Of a DNA stretch of 64,000 nt, positions 17,340 through 26,663 are shown piece after piece. The stretch comes from DASXHZ01 sp036488085 (lineage in GTDB: Bacteria > Acidobacteriota > Thermoanaerobaculia > Gp7-AA8), in contig DASXHZ010000008.1 of NCBI GenBank assembly GCA_036488085.1, positions 1 through 64,000 of the forward strand, given 5' to 3'. A program made the position numbers and the translations under genes. Within the stretch, counting starts at the first letter, position 1. Each line of letters starts with the position of its first letter. Below the pieces are notes generated by a model that saw only the letters and a list, made by a program, of their open reading frames with translations, searched no databases and was not told the DNA's origin.

Positions 17340-20030
17340 ATGGATCTGCAGCATCCGTTTGCTGTCATTCCGGGCGGAGCACGCGACGACCGCGATGAGT
17401 TAGCGCGTCTACGCGCGGAGATCGAGCGCCGGAATCAGCAGGAAACGGCGATCGCGGAGCTTGGGCAGGCCGCGCTGACCGGCGTCGACCCGATGATCCT
17501 CCTCGGACAGGCGTGCGCGCTCGTCGAGCTGACCCTCGGCGTCGCCCATGTCCGGGTCCTCGAGGCGACCGCGAACGCGCGGATGGCCGTCCGCGGCGCG
17601 ATCGGCACCGACGAGTCATTCAACCGCTGCGCGTGCGACGCCGAGGAGGACGACTCCATCGGCATGTTCGTCTTCCTCGCCGAGACACCGATCACGTTCA
17701 CGACGGCGAGCGACGAGACGCGCTTCCAACTCTCCCACCTCCGCGACCACCACGGCGTCCGCTGCGGCGCCGGCATCGCGATCCAGACGCAGTACGGACC
17801 GTTCGGCGTCCTCCTCGCTTACGGCAAGGACGACCGCACGTTCCGCGAGTTCGAGCTCGCCTTCCTGAAGTCGACGGCGAACATCCTCGGCGAGGCACTG
17901 GCGCGCGCGCACACCGAGTCGGCGTTGCGGAAGTCCGAACAACGGCTCCGCAAGTTGATCGCCTCGGCGCTCGACGCGGTCGTCACCATCGACGGCCAGT
18001 CGACGATCCTGGAGTGGAATCCGCAGGCGGAGATCACGTTCGGCTTCACCGCGCGGCAGATGATCGGCCGCCAGTTCCCGCCGTCGATGCTGGAGCACCG
18101 CGACTACCGGATGATCCAGCGCCTCCTCGCCCGCTCCCGCCACGGACAGAAGAAGGGGACCGTGCGACGGCGCATCGAGACGATCGCCCGCGGCGCAAAC
18201 GGCCATCCCTTCCCGATCGAGATGACCATCGAGCAGGTCGGCTCCGGCGGCGACCAGCTTTTCACGGCGTTCATCCGCGACATCTCGGAGCGCAAGCGCT
18301 CGCAGTACGAGCTCGAACAGCGCGAGCTTCGCTTCCGGACGATTTTCGAGAAGAGCTGGAGCGGTGTCGCACTCCTCGACTCCGATCTCCGCTTCTCGTT
18401 CGCCGCCTCGTCGACGGCGAACATCCTCGGGTACGACGAGGCCGACATCCTCCGCCGGAACATGCTCGACTTCGTGCACCCGCGCGAGCGGCATGCCGCC
18501 CAGCGTCTGTTCGAGTCGCTCGTCGTCACAGCGACGAAGGAGGCGCACGGCGAGCTCCGGTTCCGCCACAAGAACGGCATGTGGGTGTGGCTGGAGGGAT
18601 TCGCGCAGAACCTCCTGCACGAGCCGAGCGTGAACGCCATCGTCCTCAACTACCGCGACGTCACGCAGCGGCGGATGACCGAGAAGCAGCTCGAGTACCG
18701 CGCCCACTACGACGCGCTCACCGGCCTCCCCAACCGCGTTCTCTTCCGCGACCGCGTCGTCAACGGCCTGGCGCAGGCGCACCGCAATCATCGCGGCCTC
18801 GCGATCATGTATCTCGACCTCGACCACTTCAAACTCGTGAACGACGGCCTCGGCCACTCGTTCGGCGACGCGCTGCTCGCGGCCGTCGCGTCGCGGCTGG
18901 AGCAGGCGCTGCGCGCTTCCGACACGATCTCGCGCATCGGCGGCGACGAGTTCGCGATCCTCATCAACGATGCGGGCGACAGCAACGCGGTCGCGTCGAT
19001 CGCACGCAAGCTACTCGACTCGCTGGCGCAGCCGTTCCGCATCGACGATCACGACCTCTATGTCACGGCTTCGGTCGGGATCAGCGTCTACCCCTCGGAC
19101 GGCGACGACTTCGAGACGCTGGTGAAGTGCGCCGACGCCGCGATGTATCGCGCCAAGGAGCTCGGCCGCAATCAGGCGCAACTCTTCACGCCGAGCATGA
19201 ACGAGCGCTACGTCCACCGGCTGGAGGTCGAGCAGCACCTCCACCAGGCGCTGGAACGCGGAGAGCTGGAGCTCTACTACCAGCCGATCTACGACCGCGT
19301 GCGGCGCTGCATCGTCTCGGTCGAAGCGCTGCTCCGCTGGAACGATCCGCAACGCGGCGTCATCGCGCCTGGAGAGTTCATCAACCTCGCCGAGGAGACG
19401 GGACTGATTCTGCCGATCGGCGACTGGGTCATCAGCAGCGCCGCCGCGCAGGTACGGCGCTGGCGCGACGAAGGCCTCGGCGACATACGCGTCTCGTTCA
19501 ACATCTCCCCGCACCAGTTGCAGCAGGCGGAGTTCATCAGCGTCCTGCGCGACGCGATCCGGCGCCACGAAATCGACCCGCACATCCTGCAGATCGAGAT
19601 CACCGAGACGACCGCGATGCTCAACGTCGATCGCACCATGCGGCTCCTCAGCGACATCCGCGAGATGGGCGTCACCGTCGCGATCGACGACTTCGGAACC
19701 GGCCAATCGTCGCTGATCTACCTCAAACAGTTCCCGATCGACACCATCAAGATCGACAAGGCGTTCCTGCGCGACATGACCGACGACGAGACCGCCGCCG
19801 CGCTCGTCTCGTACGTCATCAATCTCGCGCACACGCTCCGGCTGAACGTCGTTGCCGAAGGCGTCGAGACCGAGGCGCAGTACGCGTTCCTGCGGCACTA
19901 CGCGTGCGACCAGATGCAGGGATACCTCTTCAGCCGCGCGGTTCCGGCATCGCAGGTCGCCCGCGTCGTGAAAGAATTCGCCCGCCCGATGACCGTCGAG
20001 ATCCCCCGCCCCACCGCAGTAGACTATTGA
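17340..20030 (+). CDS. GAF-PAS-PAS-GGDEF-EAL cyclic-di-GMP regulator
   Basis: A soluble protein of 896 residues. An N-terminal GAF-like sensor (about 45-195) is followed by two PAS domains (about 205-325 and 330-450), a GGDEF domain and an EAL domain. The synthase motif GGDEF is intact at 534-538, with an RxxD inhibitory site (RASD) five residues before it, so product feedback is expected. The phosphodiesterase motif EAL is at 662-664 and DDFGTG at 783-788, so both activities look preserved and the net direction cannot be told from sequence. No membrane segment or signal peptide is seen. It is followed 46 bases later by kup in the same direction, but linkage of function is not established. 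The ribosome site is weak. Confidence 0.93.
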   Translation: MDLQHPFAVIPGGARDDRDELARLRAEIERRNQQETAIAELGQAALTGVDPMILLGQACALVELTLGVAHVRVLEATANARMAVRGAIGTDESFNRCACDAEEDDSIGMFVFLAETPITFTTASDETRFQLSHLRDHHGVRCGAGIAIQTQYGPFGVLLAYGKDDRTFREFELAFLKSTANILGEALARAHTESALRKSEQRLRKLIASALDAVVTIDGQSTILEWNPQAEITFGFTARQMIGRQFPPSMLEHRDYRMIQRLLARSRHGQKKGTVRRRIETIARGANGHPFPIEMTIEQVGSGGDQLFTAFIRDISERKRSQYELEQRELRFRTIFEKSWSGVALLDSDLRFSFAASSTANILGYDEADILRRNMLDFVHPRERHAAQRLFESLVVTATKEAHGELRFRHKNGMWVWLEGFAQNLLHEPSVNAIVLNYRDVTQRRMTEKQLEYRAHYDALTGLPNRVLFRDRVVNGLAQAHRNHRGLAIMYLDLDHFKLVNDGLGHSFGDALLAAVASRLEQALRASDTISRIGGDEFAILINDAGDSNAVASIARKLLDSLAQPFRIDDHDLYVTASVGISVYPSDGDDFETLVKCADAAMYRAKELGRNQAQLFTPSMNERYVHRLEVEQHLHQALERGELELYYQPIYDRVRRCIVSVEALLRWNDPQRGVIAPGEFINLAEETGLILPIGDWVISSAAAQVRRWRDEGLGDIRVSFNISPHQLQQAEFISVLRDAIRRHEIDPHILQIEITETTAMLNVDRTMRLLSDIREMGVTVAIDDFGTGQSSLIYLKQFPIDTIKIDKAFLRDMTDDETAAALVSYVINLAHTLRLNVVAEGVETEAQYAFLRHYACDQMQGYLFSRAVPASQVARVVKEFARPMTVEIPRPTAVDY

Positions 20031-20076
20031 TGATGACCAGAACGGCTGCGTTCGAGCGTGCATTGACTCTGCATTG

Positions 20077-21963
20077 ATGGAACGGTCCGGAGAGCGCAAG
20101 CCGGCGAGGTATCTCCTCGTCCTATCCCTAGGCGCGCTCGGCGTGGTCTACGGCGACATCGGCACCAGTCCGCTGTACGCGCTCCGCGAGTGCTTCCATC
20201 AGCATCACGGCATGCCGCCGACGCCCGACAACGTCATCGGCATCCTCTCGCTGATCTTCTGGTCGCTGACGATCGTCATCTCGTTCAAGTACCTCGTCTT
20301 CGTGATGCGCGCCGACAACCGCGGCGAAGGCGGCATCCTGGCGCTCATGTCGCTCGTCCGCGCGCGCGGCGACTCGTCGTCGCAGACGCGCGGGTTCCTC
20401 GTCGCCCTCGGTCTGTTCGGCGCCGCGCTGCTCTACGGCGACGGCATGATCACGCCGGCGATCTCGGTGCTCAGCGCCGTCGAAGGGATCGACGTCGCCA
20501 CACCCGTTTTCGGACCCTACGTCGTGCCGCTCACGATCGTGGTCCTGATCATCCTCTTCATCCTGCAGCGCGCCGGAACCGCGCGCGTCGGCGCGATGTT
20601 CGGACCGGTGATGCTCGTCTGGTTCGCCGTCATCGCGATCCTCGGCGTCATGCAGATCGTCCGCGAGCCGCACGTCCTCGTCGCCATCAACCCGGCGCAC
20701 GCGGTCACGTTCTTCGCCGTGAACCGGCTCCGCGGCTTCCTCGTCCTCGGCGCGGTCTTCCTCTGCGTCACCGGCGGCGAGGCGCTGTACGCCGACATGG
20801 GCCACTTCGGCGCGCGGCCCATCCGCATCGCGTGGTTCGTGCTCGTCTTCCCGTGTCTCGTACTCAACTACCTCGGCCAGGGTGCGTTGCTGCTGCACGA
20901 TCCGAAGGCGGCCGAGCATCCGTTCTTTCACATGGCGCCGGCGTGGGCGCGGCTGCCGCTCGTCATCCTCGCGACGCTCGCCACGATCATCGCGTCGCAG
21001 GCGGTCATCTCAGGCGCGTTCTCGCTGACGCGGCAGGCGGTGCAGCTCGGCTACGCGCCGCGCCTCGACATCCGCCACACCTCCGAGCGCGAGATCGGAC
21101 AGATCTACATCGCCTCGGTCAACTGGGCGCTGATGTTCTGCGCGATCGGTCTCGTCCTGGCGTTCCGCAGCTCCAGCGCCCTTGCCGCCGCATACGGCGT
21201 CGCCGTGACCACAACGATGGGGATCACGACGGCGCTGCTCGCGTTCGTCGAACGTGAGCGCTGGCACTGGAAGTTCGTTGCCGTCCTCGCGCTGACGATG
21301 CCACTGCTCATCATTGACCTCTCGTTCTTCGGCGCGAACATCATCAAAGTCACCGAGGGGGGATGGTTCCCGCTGGTCGTCGGCATCTTCGTCTTCACCC
21401 TCATGGCGACTTGGCGGCGCGGACGCGAGATCCTCCGCCAGCGTCTGGCCGAAGGACTGATCCCGACCGAGATGCTGGTGAAAGAGGCGTCGCGCGGGAC
21501 ACTGCCGCGCGTGCGCGGAACCGCGATCTTCCTGTCGCGATATCCCGAGGGAGTGCCGACCACGCTGCTGCACAACATCAAACACAACAAGGTCCTGCAC
21601 GAGCAGGTCGTCATCCTCACGGTGAGCTACGAAGAGACGTCGCACCTCCGCGACCTCGAACGGCACCACTGGCAGGACCTCGGGTACGGCATCTACCGGC
21701 TGCACATCCGCTTCGGCTTCATGGAAGAGACGAACATCCCGGCGCTGCTGGCCGCCATGCCGGATGCGCCAATTCCGATCGATCCCGCGTCGATGAGCTT
21801 CTTCCTCGGGCGCGAGACGCTGATCGCCACCCGCCGCCCCGGCATGGCGCTATGGCGCGAAAAGCTGTTCTCGTGGATGATTCGCAATGCTTCGAGTGCG
21901 ACCCAGTGGTTCGGGTTGCCGGCCAACCAGGTGATCGAGCTCGGCGCGCAGATCGAACTTTGA
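20077..21963 (+). CDS. kup: Kup-family potassium uptake permease
   Basis: A membrane protein of 628 residues. It opens with the Kup signature LGVVYGDIGTSPLYALRE and has the following GEGGILAL segment, then about 12 membrane spans, and a hydrophilic C-terminal part of about 180 residues that ends in QVIELGAQIEL. Members of this family bring in potassium with protons. The ATG at 20077 is preferred to a TTG one codon upstream. A second permease follows after 62 bases, separated by a hairpin. Regulation is not visible. Confidence 0.93.
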   Translation: MERSGERKPARYLLVLSLGALGVVYGDIGTSPLYALRECFHQHHGMPPTPDNVIGILSLIFWSLTIVISFKYLVFVMRADNRGEGGILALMSLVRARGDSSSQTRGFLVALGLFGAALLYGDGMITPAISVLSAVEGIDVATPVFGPYVVPLTIVVLIILFILQRAGTARVGAMFGPVMLVWFAVIAILGVMQIVREPHVLVAINPAHAVTFFAVNRLRGFLVLGAVFLCVTGGEALYADMGHFGARPIRIAWFVLVFPCLVLNYLGQGALLLHDPKAAEHPFFHMAPAWARLPLVILATLATIIASQAVISGAFSLTRQAVQLGYAPRLDIRHTSEREIGQIYIASVNWALMFCAIGLVLAFRSSSALAAAYGVAVTTTMGITTALLAFVERERWHWKFVAVLALTMPLLIIDLSFFGANIIKVTEGGWFPLVVGIFVFTLMATWRRGREILRQRLAEGLIPTEMLVKEASRGTLPRVRGTAIFLSRYPEGVPTTLLHNIKHNKVLHEQVVILTVSYEETSHLRDLERHHWQDLGYGIYRLHIRFGFMEETNIPALLAAMPDAPIPIDPASMSFFLGRETLIATRRPGMALWREKLFSWMIRNASSATQWFGLPANQVIELGAQIEL

Positions 21964-21973
21964 GTTGATTTTG

Positions 21974-22015
21974 AGTTTATCCCGGCCCTGAGCGAAGCGA
22001 GCGCAGGGATAAACT
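21974..22015. repeat. Hairpin between the two potassium-type permeases
   Basis: AGTTTATCCC (21974-21983) pairs perfectly with GGGATAAACT (22006-22015), and the loop contains CCTGAGCGAAGCGAGCGCAGG. It begins about 10 bases after the kup stop and ends 10 bases before the next start. It could limit transcription into the second gene or be an extragenic palindrome. Confidence 0.7.
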
Positions 22016-22025
22016 GCCAAAAACT

Positions 22026-24008
22026 TTGAGCGACAAAGAAACCGACCAGACACACAGCGGGATCCGGAAGCTTCGCCGCATCGTCATCGGAAAAGCGCGC
22101 GACGTCAGCGATCCGGAGATCTTTCACCACACCTCGCTTGTCGCGTTCCTCGCATGGGTCGGTCTCGGCGCCGACGGATTGTCGTCATCGGCGTACGGCC
22201 CCGAGGAGGCGTACAAAGCGCTCGGCGGCCACCATCACCTCGCGATCATTCTCGCGGCGATGACGGCGACCACCATCCTCGTCATCGCTACCGCGTACTC
22301 GAACCTCATCGAGCACTTCCCGGGCGGTGGCGGCGGATACCTCGTCGCCACGAAACTCCTCGGCAACCGCGTCGGCGTCGTCTCGGGATGCGCGCTGCTC
22401 GTCGACTACGTCCTGACGATCACGATCTCGATCGCCAGCGGATGCGACCAACTCTGGTCCTTCCTCCCGGCGCACTTCCTCCCCTACAAGATGATCACGG
22501 AGTTCGTGGTCCTCGGCGGCCTGGTGGTGCTGAACCTTCGCGGCGTGAAGGAGTCGGTCAACCTGCTCGCACCGATCTTCGTGGCGTTCGTGGTGATGCA
22601 CGTCTTCGTCATCATCTATGTCTTCTTCGCCGGCTTTTCGAACCTGCCGCACGTCTTCCACGAGGCGGGACACGATTACCGCGCCACCGCACATCAACTC
22701 GGATGGATCCCGCTGCTCTTGCTGATCCTCCGCGCGTATTCGATGGGCGGCGGCACGTACACCGGTATCGAGGCGGTCTCGAACGGCGTCTCGATGCTCC
22801 GCGAGCCGCGCGTGCACACCGCGCGGAAGACGATGGCGCTCATGTCGGTGTCGCTCGCCTTCACCGCCGGCGGCATCATCTTCGGCTACCTGCTGACGAA
22901 CGCGCATCCGATCCCCGGCAAGACGATGAACGCCGTGATGCTGGCGAACCTCTTCCACGGATGGTCGACCGGTTCGGTGATCGTGGTCTTCACGTTGATC
23001 ACGGAAGCGGCGCTGCTGTTCGTCGCCGCGCAGGCAGGCTTCCTCGACGGGCCGCGCATTCTGTCGAACATGGCGGTCGACTCCTGGATGCCGCACCGCT
23101 TCTCGCAGCTCTCCGACCGCCTCGTGACGCAGGACGGCATCCTGATGATGGGAGTCGCCGCGCTGGCGGCGCTCGTCTACACGCACGGCGACGTGACGAC
23201 GCTCGTCGTCATGTACTCGATCAACGTCTTCATCACCTTCTCGCTCTCGCTCCTCGGCATGGCGCGGCTGATGATCCGCGGGCAGGAAGCGAAGTGGAAA
23301 CGGAACCTCGCGATCCACGGCGTCGGCCTCTTCATGTGCGTCAGCATTCTCGTCGTCACCATCTACGAGAAGTTCCTGCAGGGCGGCTGGATCACGATCG
23401 CGATCACGGCCGTACTCGTCCTGGTGGCGTTCGCGATCCACCGTCACTACCAACGCGTCCGCGCCGGGATGCGCAGCCTCGACGACGTGCTGATGAACGT
23501 CCCGGCGACGGTCCACGAGCCGGACATCGCGCCGATGGACCGCAACGTGCCGACCGCCGTCATCATGGTCAAGTCGTTCTCGGGCTTCGGCATCCACGAA
23601 GTGCTCTCGATCCACCGCCTCTTCCCGCGCGTGTTCAAGAACTTCATCTTCGTCAGCGCCGCCGTCGTCGACTCCGGCACGTTCAAAGGCGCCGACGAAG
23701 TCGACCGCCTGGAGAAAGAAACCCGCGGCAATCTCGAGCTCTACGTGAAGTGGGCCCGCAGCCAGGGCATGAACGCCGACTACCGCATGGCCATCGGCAC
23801 CGAGCCGGTCGAGAGCGTCACCGACATGTGCAAGCAAATCGCCGACGAATACCCCCGCGCCATCTTCTTCATGGGCCGCCTCATCTTCCGCGAAGAGAAG
23901 TGGTACTACCGGCTGCTCCACAACGAGACCCCAAACGCGATCCAGCGCAGGCTGCAGTTCGATGGGTTACAGGCGGTGGTGCTGCCGATTCGGGTTTTGG
24001 AGAGTTAA
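22026..24008 (+). CDS. APC-superfamily permease with C-terminal cytosolic domain, KimA-like
   Basis: A protein of 660 residues beginning at a TTG. Residues about 35-470 form 11-12 membrane spans, opening with FLAWVGLGADGLSSSAYGPEE, split below 20 in the core GLGADGLSSSAYGPEE, typical of APC permeases distantly related to Kup. Residues about 480-660 are a soluble domain with an alternating hydrophobic pattern like a universal-stress-type fold. This architecture matches KimA, a proton-coupled potassium importer of Bacillus subtilis regulated by cyclic di-AMP. The position next to kup supports a potassium role, but an amino-acid permease is not excluded. Confidence 0.8.
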   Translation: MSDKETDQTHSGIRKLRRIVIGKARDVSDPEIFHHTSLVAFLAWVGLGADGLSSSAYGPEEAYKALGGHHHLAIILAAMTATTILVIATAYSNLIEHFPGGGGGYLVATKLLGNRVGVVSGCALLVDYVLTITISIASGCDQLWSFLPAHFLPYKMITEFVVLGGLVVLNLRGVKESVNLLAPIFVAFVVMHVFVIIYVFFAGFSNLPHVFHEAGHDYRATAHQLGWIPLLLLILRAYSMGGGTYTGIEAVSNGVSMLREPRVHTARKTMALMSVSLAFTAGGIIFGYLLTNAHPIPGKTMNAVMLANLFHGWSTGSVIVVFTLITEAALLFVAAQAGFLDGPRILSNMAVDSWMPHRFSQLSDRLVTQDGILMMGVAALAALVYTHGDVTTLVVMYSINVFITFSLSLLGMARLMIRGQEAKWKRNLAIHGVGLFMCVSILVVTIYEKFLQGGWITIAITAVLVLVAFAIHRHYQRVRAGMRSLDDVLMNVPATVHEPDIAPMDRNVPTAVIMVKSFSGFGIHEVLSIHRLFPRVFKNFIFVSAAVVDSGTFKGADEVDRLEKETRGNLELYVKWARSQGMNADYRMAIGTEPVESVTDMCKQIADEYPRAIFFMGRLIFREEKWYYRLLHNETPNAIQRRLQFDGLQAVVLPIRVLES

Positions 24009-24047
24009 ACCAGCGCCTACAACCGCAGGTGACCCGTTTCGCGAATT

Positions 24048-24069
24048 CGGGCGGACGAGGGCGTCCGCC
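24048..24069. terminator. Hairpin between convergent genes
   Basis: GGGCGGACG (24048-24056) pairs perfectly with CGTCCGCCC (24061-24069) around a four-base loop. It lies between the convergent stops at 24008 and 24078 and probably ends both transcripts. It lacks a U-run and resembles common extragenic palindromes. Confidence 0.5.
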
Positions 24070-24077
24070 CCTCCGGA

Positions 24078-24383
24078 TCAACGTCGGCGGTGCGGCGGGA
24101 CGTAGTGCGGCGGGACGTAGTGGAATCGGATGAGGTAGACGTTCTCGCCGCGGCCATGCCGGGCGACTTTCAGGAGATCGGCGACGGTTGCGAAGCCGGA
24201 TGCACGCGCGATTTCGTCGGTCAGGTCGGCGAGCTCGATCGGTTCGATGGAGTCGACTTCGATCTGACCTTCTTGCATGCGGTATCGGTGGCCCGGCTTC
24301 ACGCGGGGGGACATCCAGATGCGGATGCTGCAGGTGATCTCGCCGGAGCGGACGGCGTCGCGGAGGTATTTGGTGAACTGCAT
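24078..24383 (-). CDS. Small ASCH/PUA-like domain protein
   Basis: A protein of 101 residues starting MQFTKYLRDAVRSGEITCS. The pattern of a short helix, an SIRIW strand, RVKPGHRYR and a later LADLTDEIARASGF helix matches the ASCH superfamily, a PUA-like fold linked to RNA or modified-nucleoside binding. A longer reading frame extends upstream on this strand but is Arg-rich and antisense-like, so this Met is chosen. It ends in a short VPPHYVPPHRRR tail created by a duplicated 12-base segment. It lies 128 bases downstream of the winged-helix gene on the same strand. Confidence 0.7.
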   Translation of the reverse strand: MQFTKYLRDAVRSGEITCSIRIWMSPRVKPGHRYRMQEGQIEVDSIEPIELADLTDEIARASGFATVADLLKVARHGRGENVYLIRFHYVPPHYVPPHRRR

Positions 24384-24511
24384 GCGGATGTAAGGGTACG
24401 ACGGAGGACGCCGCCGGGCCGGCGGCGCTACACAGAGGCGGCGCGGTTCAGTGGTTTCAGCAACGGGTCCTTCGCCGTGCGCCTGGAAGCGGCTCAGGAT
24501 GACAGCGGCGC

Positions 24512-24877
24512 CTACTCCGGGTGCGCCTGGTAACGGCCGTGGCCGACGCGTTTGATCCAGCCTTTCTGGCGCATGCGCGAGAGGTGGACGCGGATGTTCT
24601 CGAGCTCGGAGTTGCGCGTCATGCGGAGGCGCTGGGCGACATCGGTGGGAGAGAGGGCGAAGGCGCGGTTGCTGCGGAGGATCCAGAGGATGCGATGCGC
24701 CAGCGGGCTGTTGGCGGCGGGCGGCACCTCGCGGACGACGATCGCGGCGATACGCTGCATCGCCGCGTCGATCTGCGCCTGAACCTGCACGCGCTCGGCG
24801 TCGAGCTCCGCCATGCGCGCGCGGAGATTCTGCAGTTGTTGGCTGTCGTCTATTACGTTCTGGACGTGATCGCTCAT
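24512..24877 (-). CDS. Coiled-coil plus winged-helix protein, probable regulator
   Basis: A protein of 121 residues. The first 45 are a likely coiled coil (QLQNLRARMAELDAERVQV). Residues about 58-115 look like a winged helix (LAHRILWILRSNRAFALS, then DVAQRLRMT and a basic RKGWIKR-like wing near GHGRYQAH). No exact family is recognised. It may bind DNA as a dimer. The 21-bp degenerate array starts about 80 bases upstream of its start, so the array could be its target; this is inference only. Confidence 0.65.
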   Translation of the reverse strand: MSDHVQNVIDDSQQLQNLRARMAELDAERVQVQAQIDAAMQRIAAIVVREVPPAANSPLAHRILWILRSNRAFALSPTDVAQRLRMTRNSELENIRVHLSRMRQKGWIKRVGHGRYQAHPE

Positions 24878-24955
24878 GTCGCCGATGGTAGCATGTCGGT
24901 GCAGTTGAACTTCCTAACTGCTGCGCTCGAGACGCTTCGTCGTGGTGACGCGAAT

Positions 24956-25378
24956 CCTGACGACCGCGTTTGGGCACCTGACGACGGAGCCATGTAGCTT
25001 CGATGACGCGATAGGACGCTTCGAGACGGCAGCGAGCATCCTGACGACTGCAGGCGTGCTCCTGACGACTGAGACATGTTGCCTGACGTCGGGGACATGA
25101 CGCTCGACGACGGACGGCGGCCGCACGATGTCGGGAGTCCATACCCTAACAATGCGCGCGTGCGACATCGAGAAGCCCGCAAAACTTACCCGGAGGCGGC
25201 GGCAACACCTAACGTGCTCTGTCCGTACCTAACGGTGAGCGGCGCACACCTGACATGGACGACTCGGCACCTGACGTGTATGACATGCTGCTCGCAGCGT
25301 CTCCGGCGCGACACCGAGAGGCACCGGCGCGACACGGAGGTGCGCCGGTCCGACATCGAGCGGCGCGCGCCCGACTAG
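24956..25378. repeat. Degenerate 21-bp-period array, non-coding
   Basis: A core of the form YGAC or TAAC recurs with 21-base steps: 24958-24979; then 25042, 25063, 25084, 25105, 25126, 25147; then 25230, 25251, 25272, 25293; then 25309, 25330, 25351, 25372. Phase breaks of 16-25 bases join the runs. The intervening bases are poorly conserved, so there is no fixed spacer and it is not a CRISPR array. No single reading frame is kept, because the phase breaks shift it. The 497-base gap 24878-25374 is almost entirely this array, which ends at the stop codon of the protease gene. Confidence 0.75.
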
Positions 25379-26634
25379 TGGCGCGCGGCGCGCGTCCGCG
25401 GGAGGCCGTCGATGCGCAGGGCGCCCGTGAGCGCGGCGTTCTCGTTGCCGCTCGTCACCATGATGCTCTGCGAGCCCGCCGCGGCGTCGGGGGCGATCTG
25501 GAAGGTGGCGTAGACGTAGTTCGAGCCGTAGCGGAAGTCGGACGTCCGTTTGACCGACGGATTCAGGATCTCGAACGTCGTCATGCCGCTGGTGAAGCCG
25601 TCGCCGCCGATGGCGAGCGTGACGCTCGTCCCCGGCTTCAGCGCGACCGTGGCGGAGGTCAGCGCGAAGTCGGTGCCGTTCGCGCCGGCGGTGCCGACGC
25701 ACTTGGGGTTCAGCTTCACGGGCGCACCGCTCGTGTCGATGTCGAGGTTTCCGTAGACGGTCCCGCTCTTCACCACCATCGGCGCGCCGGCCGCGAAGCG
25801 CGTGCCGAACGACGTCACTTTCGCGCCGCGGTAGATGCCGTCGAGGTTGGCCGGCAGGACCGGGCCGTCGAGCGGCTCGGCGTAGACGCGGTACGTCCCA
25901 TCGGGAACGCCCTCGAGGACGAAGTCGCCCGCCGAGTCGCTCAGCGCCGTCGCTACCGGCTCGCCATGATCGTTCAGTGCGACGACCTGCGCCGCGAAGA
26001 TGCCGCTGCCGTCGGAGAGAACGCGTCCCGTGAGGGTCGCGCCCGCAGACGTCGGATCGACTCTTGGATAGACGGCGGCGATCGCAATCCGGTCGTCGCT
26101 GTCGAGACTCGGCGGCGTGTTCTTGCCGACGTACGGGTACATGACTGCCGAGAGCACCGGCGAGTGATCGAGGCCGAGGAAGTGGCCGACCTCATGCTCG
26201 ATCGTCGCGAGCGCCGGATAGCTGCTCCCCACCACGCTCGGATCGATCTGGATGTCCGCCTCGGTCATCGATCCGTTCTTGTCGTACCAGTTCGTGGTGA
26301 CGGCGATGAAGCCCTGATCTTTGAAGAGGCCGTCGAGCAGCGTCACGGAGCTGACCCCGTTCTGCCCCGCGGTCGTACCGTCGGTGATGCCGGTGTCGTG
26401 AAAGGTGATGTTCGAGTCCGGCACCGCGGTCCATGCGGCGAACGCATGGTCGATCACGTCCGCGCCATACTGATTGGCGACACGCCGCTCCACCGTATAT
26501 TGCAGCGGAAACGCGCTCGCCGGCCACGCCACCGGAATCGCCTTCCCGCTAAAGTCGTACGTCAGCCGGACGGCTCCGAACAGTGGCGTTGTGAGGATGA
26601 CGGCGAGGAGAACGGCCCAGCGGAGTGGACGCAT
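25375..26634 (-). CDS. Secreted matrixin-type zinc metalloprotease with carboxypeptidase-regulatory-like domain
   Basis: A protein of 419 residues with a signal peptide (MRPLRWAVLLAVILTTPLFGA). The zinc site HEVGHFLGLDH is complete (His147, Glu148, His151, His157) and is followed by a Met-turn, VMYPY, so it belongs with M10 matrixin-like peptidases. Residues about 205-265 form a carboxypeptidase-regulatory-like beta sandwich (LTGRVLSD, AGDFVLEGVPDGTYRV). The C-terminal 110 residues are another beta domain with an IPT/TIG-like look (SVTLAIGGDGFTSG). The inner Met at 26634 is chosen because it starts the signal peptide. Likely secreted; substrate unknown. Confidence 0.88.
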   Translation of the reverse strand: MRPLRWAVLLAVILTTPLFGAVRLTYDFSGKAIPVAWPASAFPLQYTVERRVANQYGADVIDHAFAAWTAVPDSNITFHDTGITDGTTAGQNGVSSVTLLDGLFKDQGFIAVTTNWYDKNGSMTEADIQIDPSVVGSSYPALATIEHEVGHFLGLDHSPVLSAVMYPYVGKNTPPSLDSDDRIAIAAVYPRVDPTSAGATLTGRVLSDGSGIFAAQVVALNDHGEPVATALSDSAGDFVLEGVPDGTYRVYAEPLDGPVLPANLDGIYRGAKVTSFGTRFAAGAPMVVKSGTVYGNLDIDTSGAPVKLNPKCVGTAGANGTDFALTSATVALKPGTSVTLAIGGDGFTSGMTTFEILNPSVKRTSDFRYGSNYVYATFQIAPDAAAGSQSIMVTSGNENAALTGALRIDGLPRTRAARH

Positions 26635-26663
26635 GTTGACTCGTCCAAACTGCAACGGCGCTG

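Noticed and set aside
17513..20077. An 854-residue frame overlapping the GGDEF-EAL gene on the same strand
   Set aside because: Arg/Pro-rich out-of-frame shadow; the other frame holds intact GGDEF and EAL motifs.
24956..25378. 21-bp array as a CRISPR array or a heptad-repeat protein
   Set aside because: There is no repeat/spacer division, the repeat is only a 4-base core, and phase breaks destroy any single reading frame.
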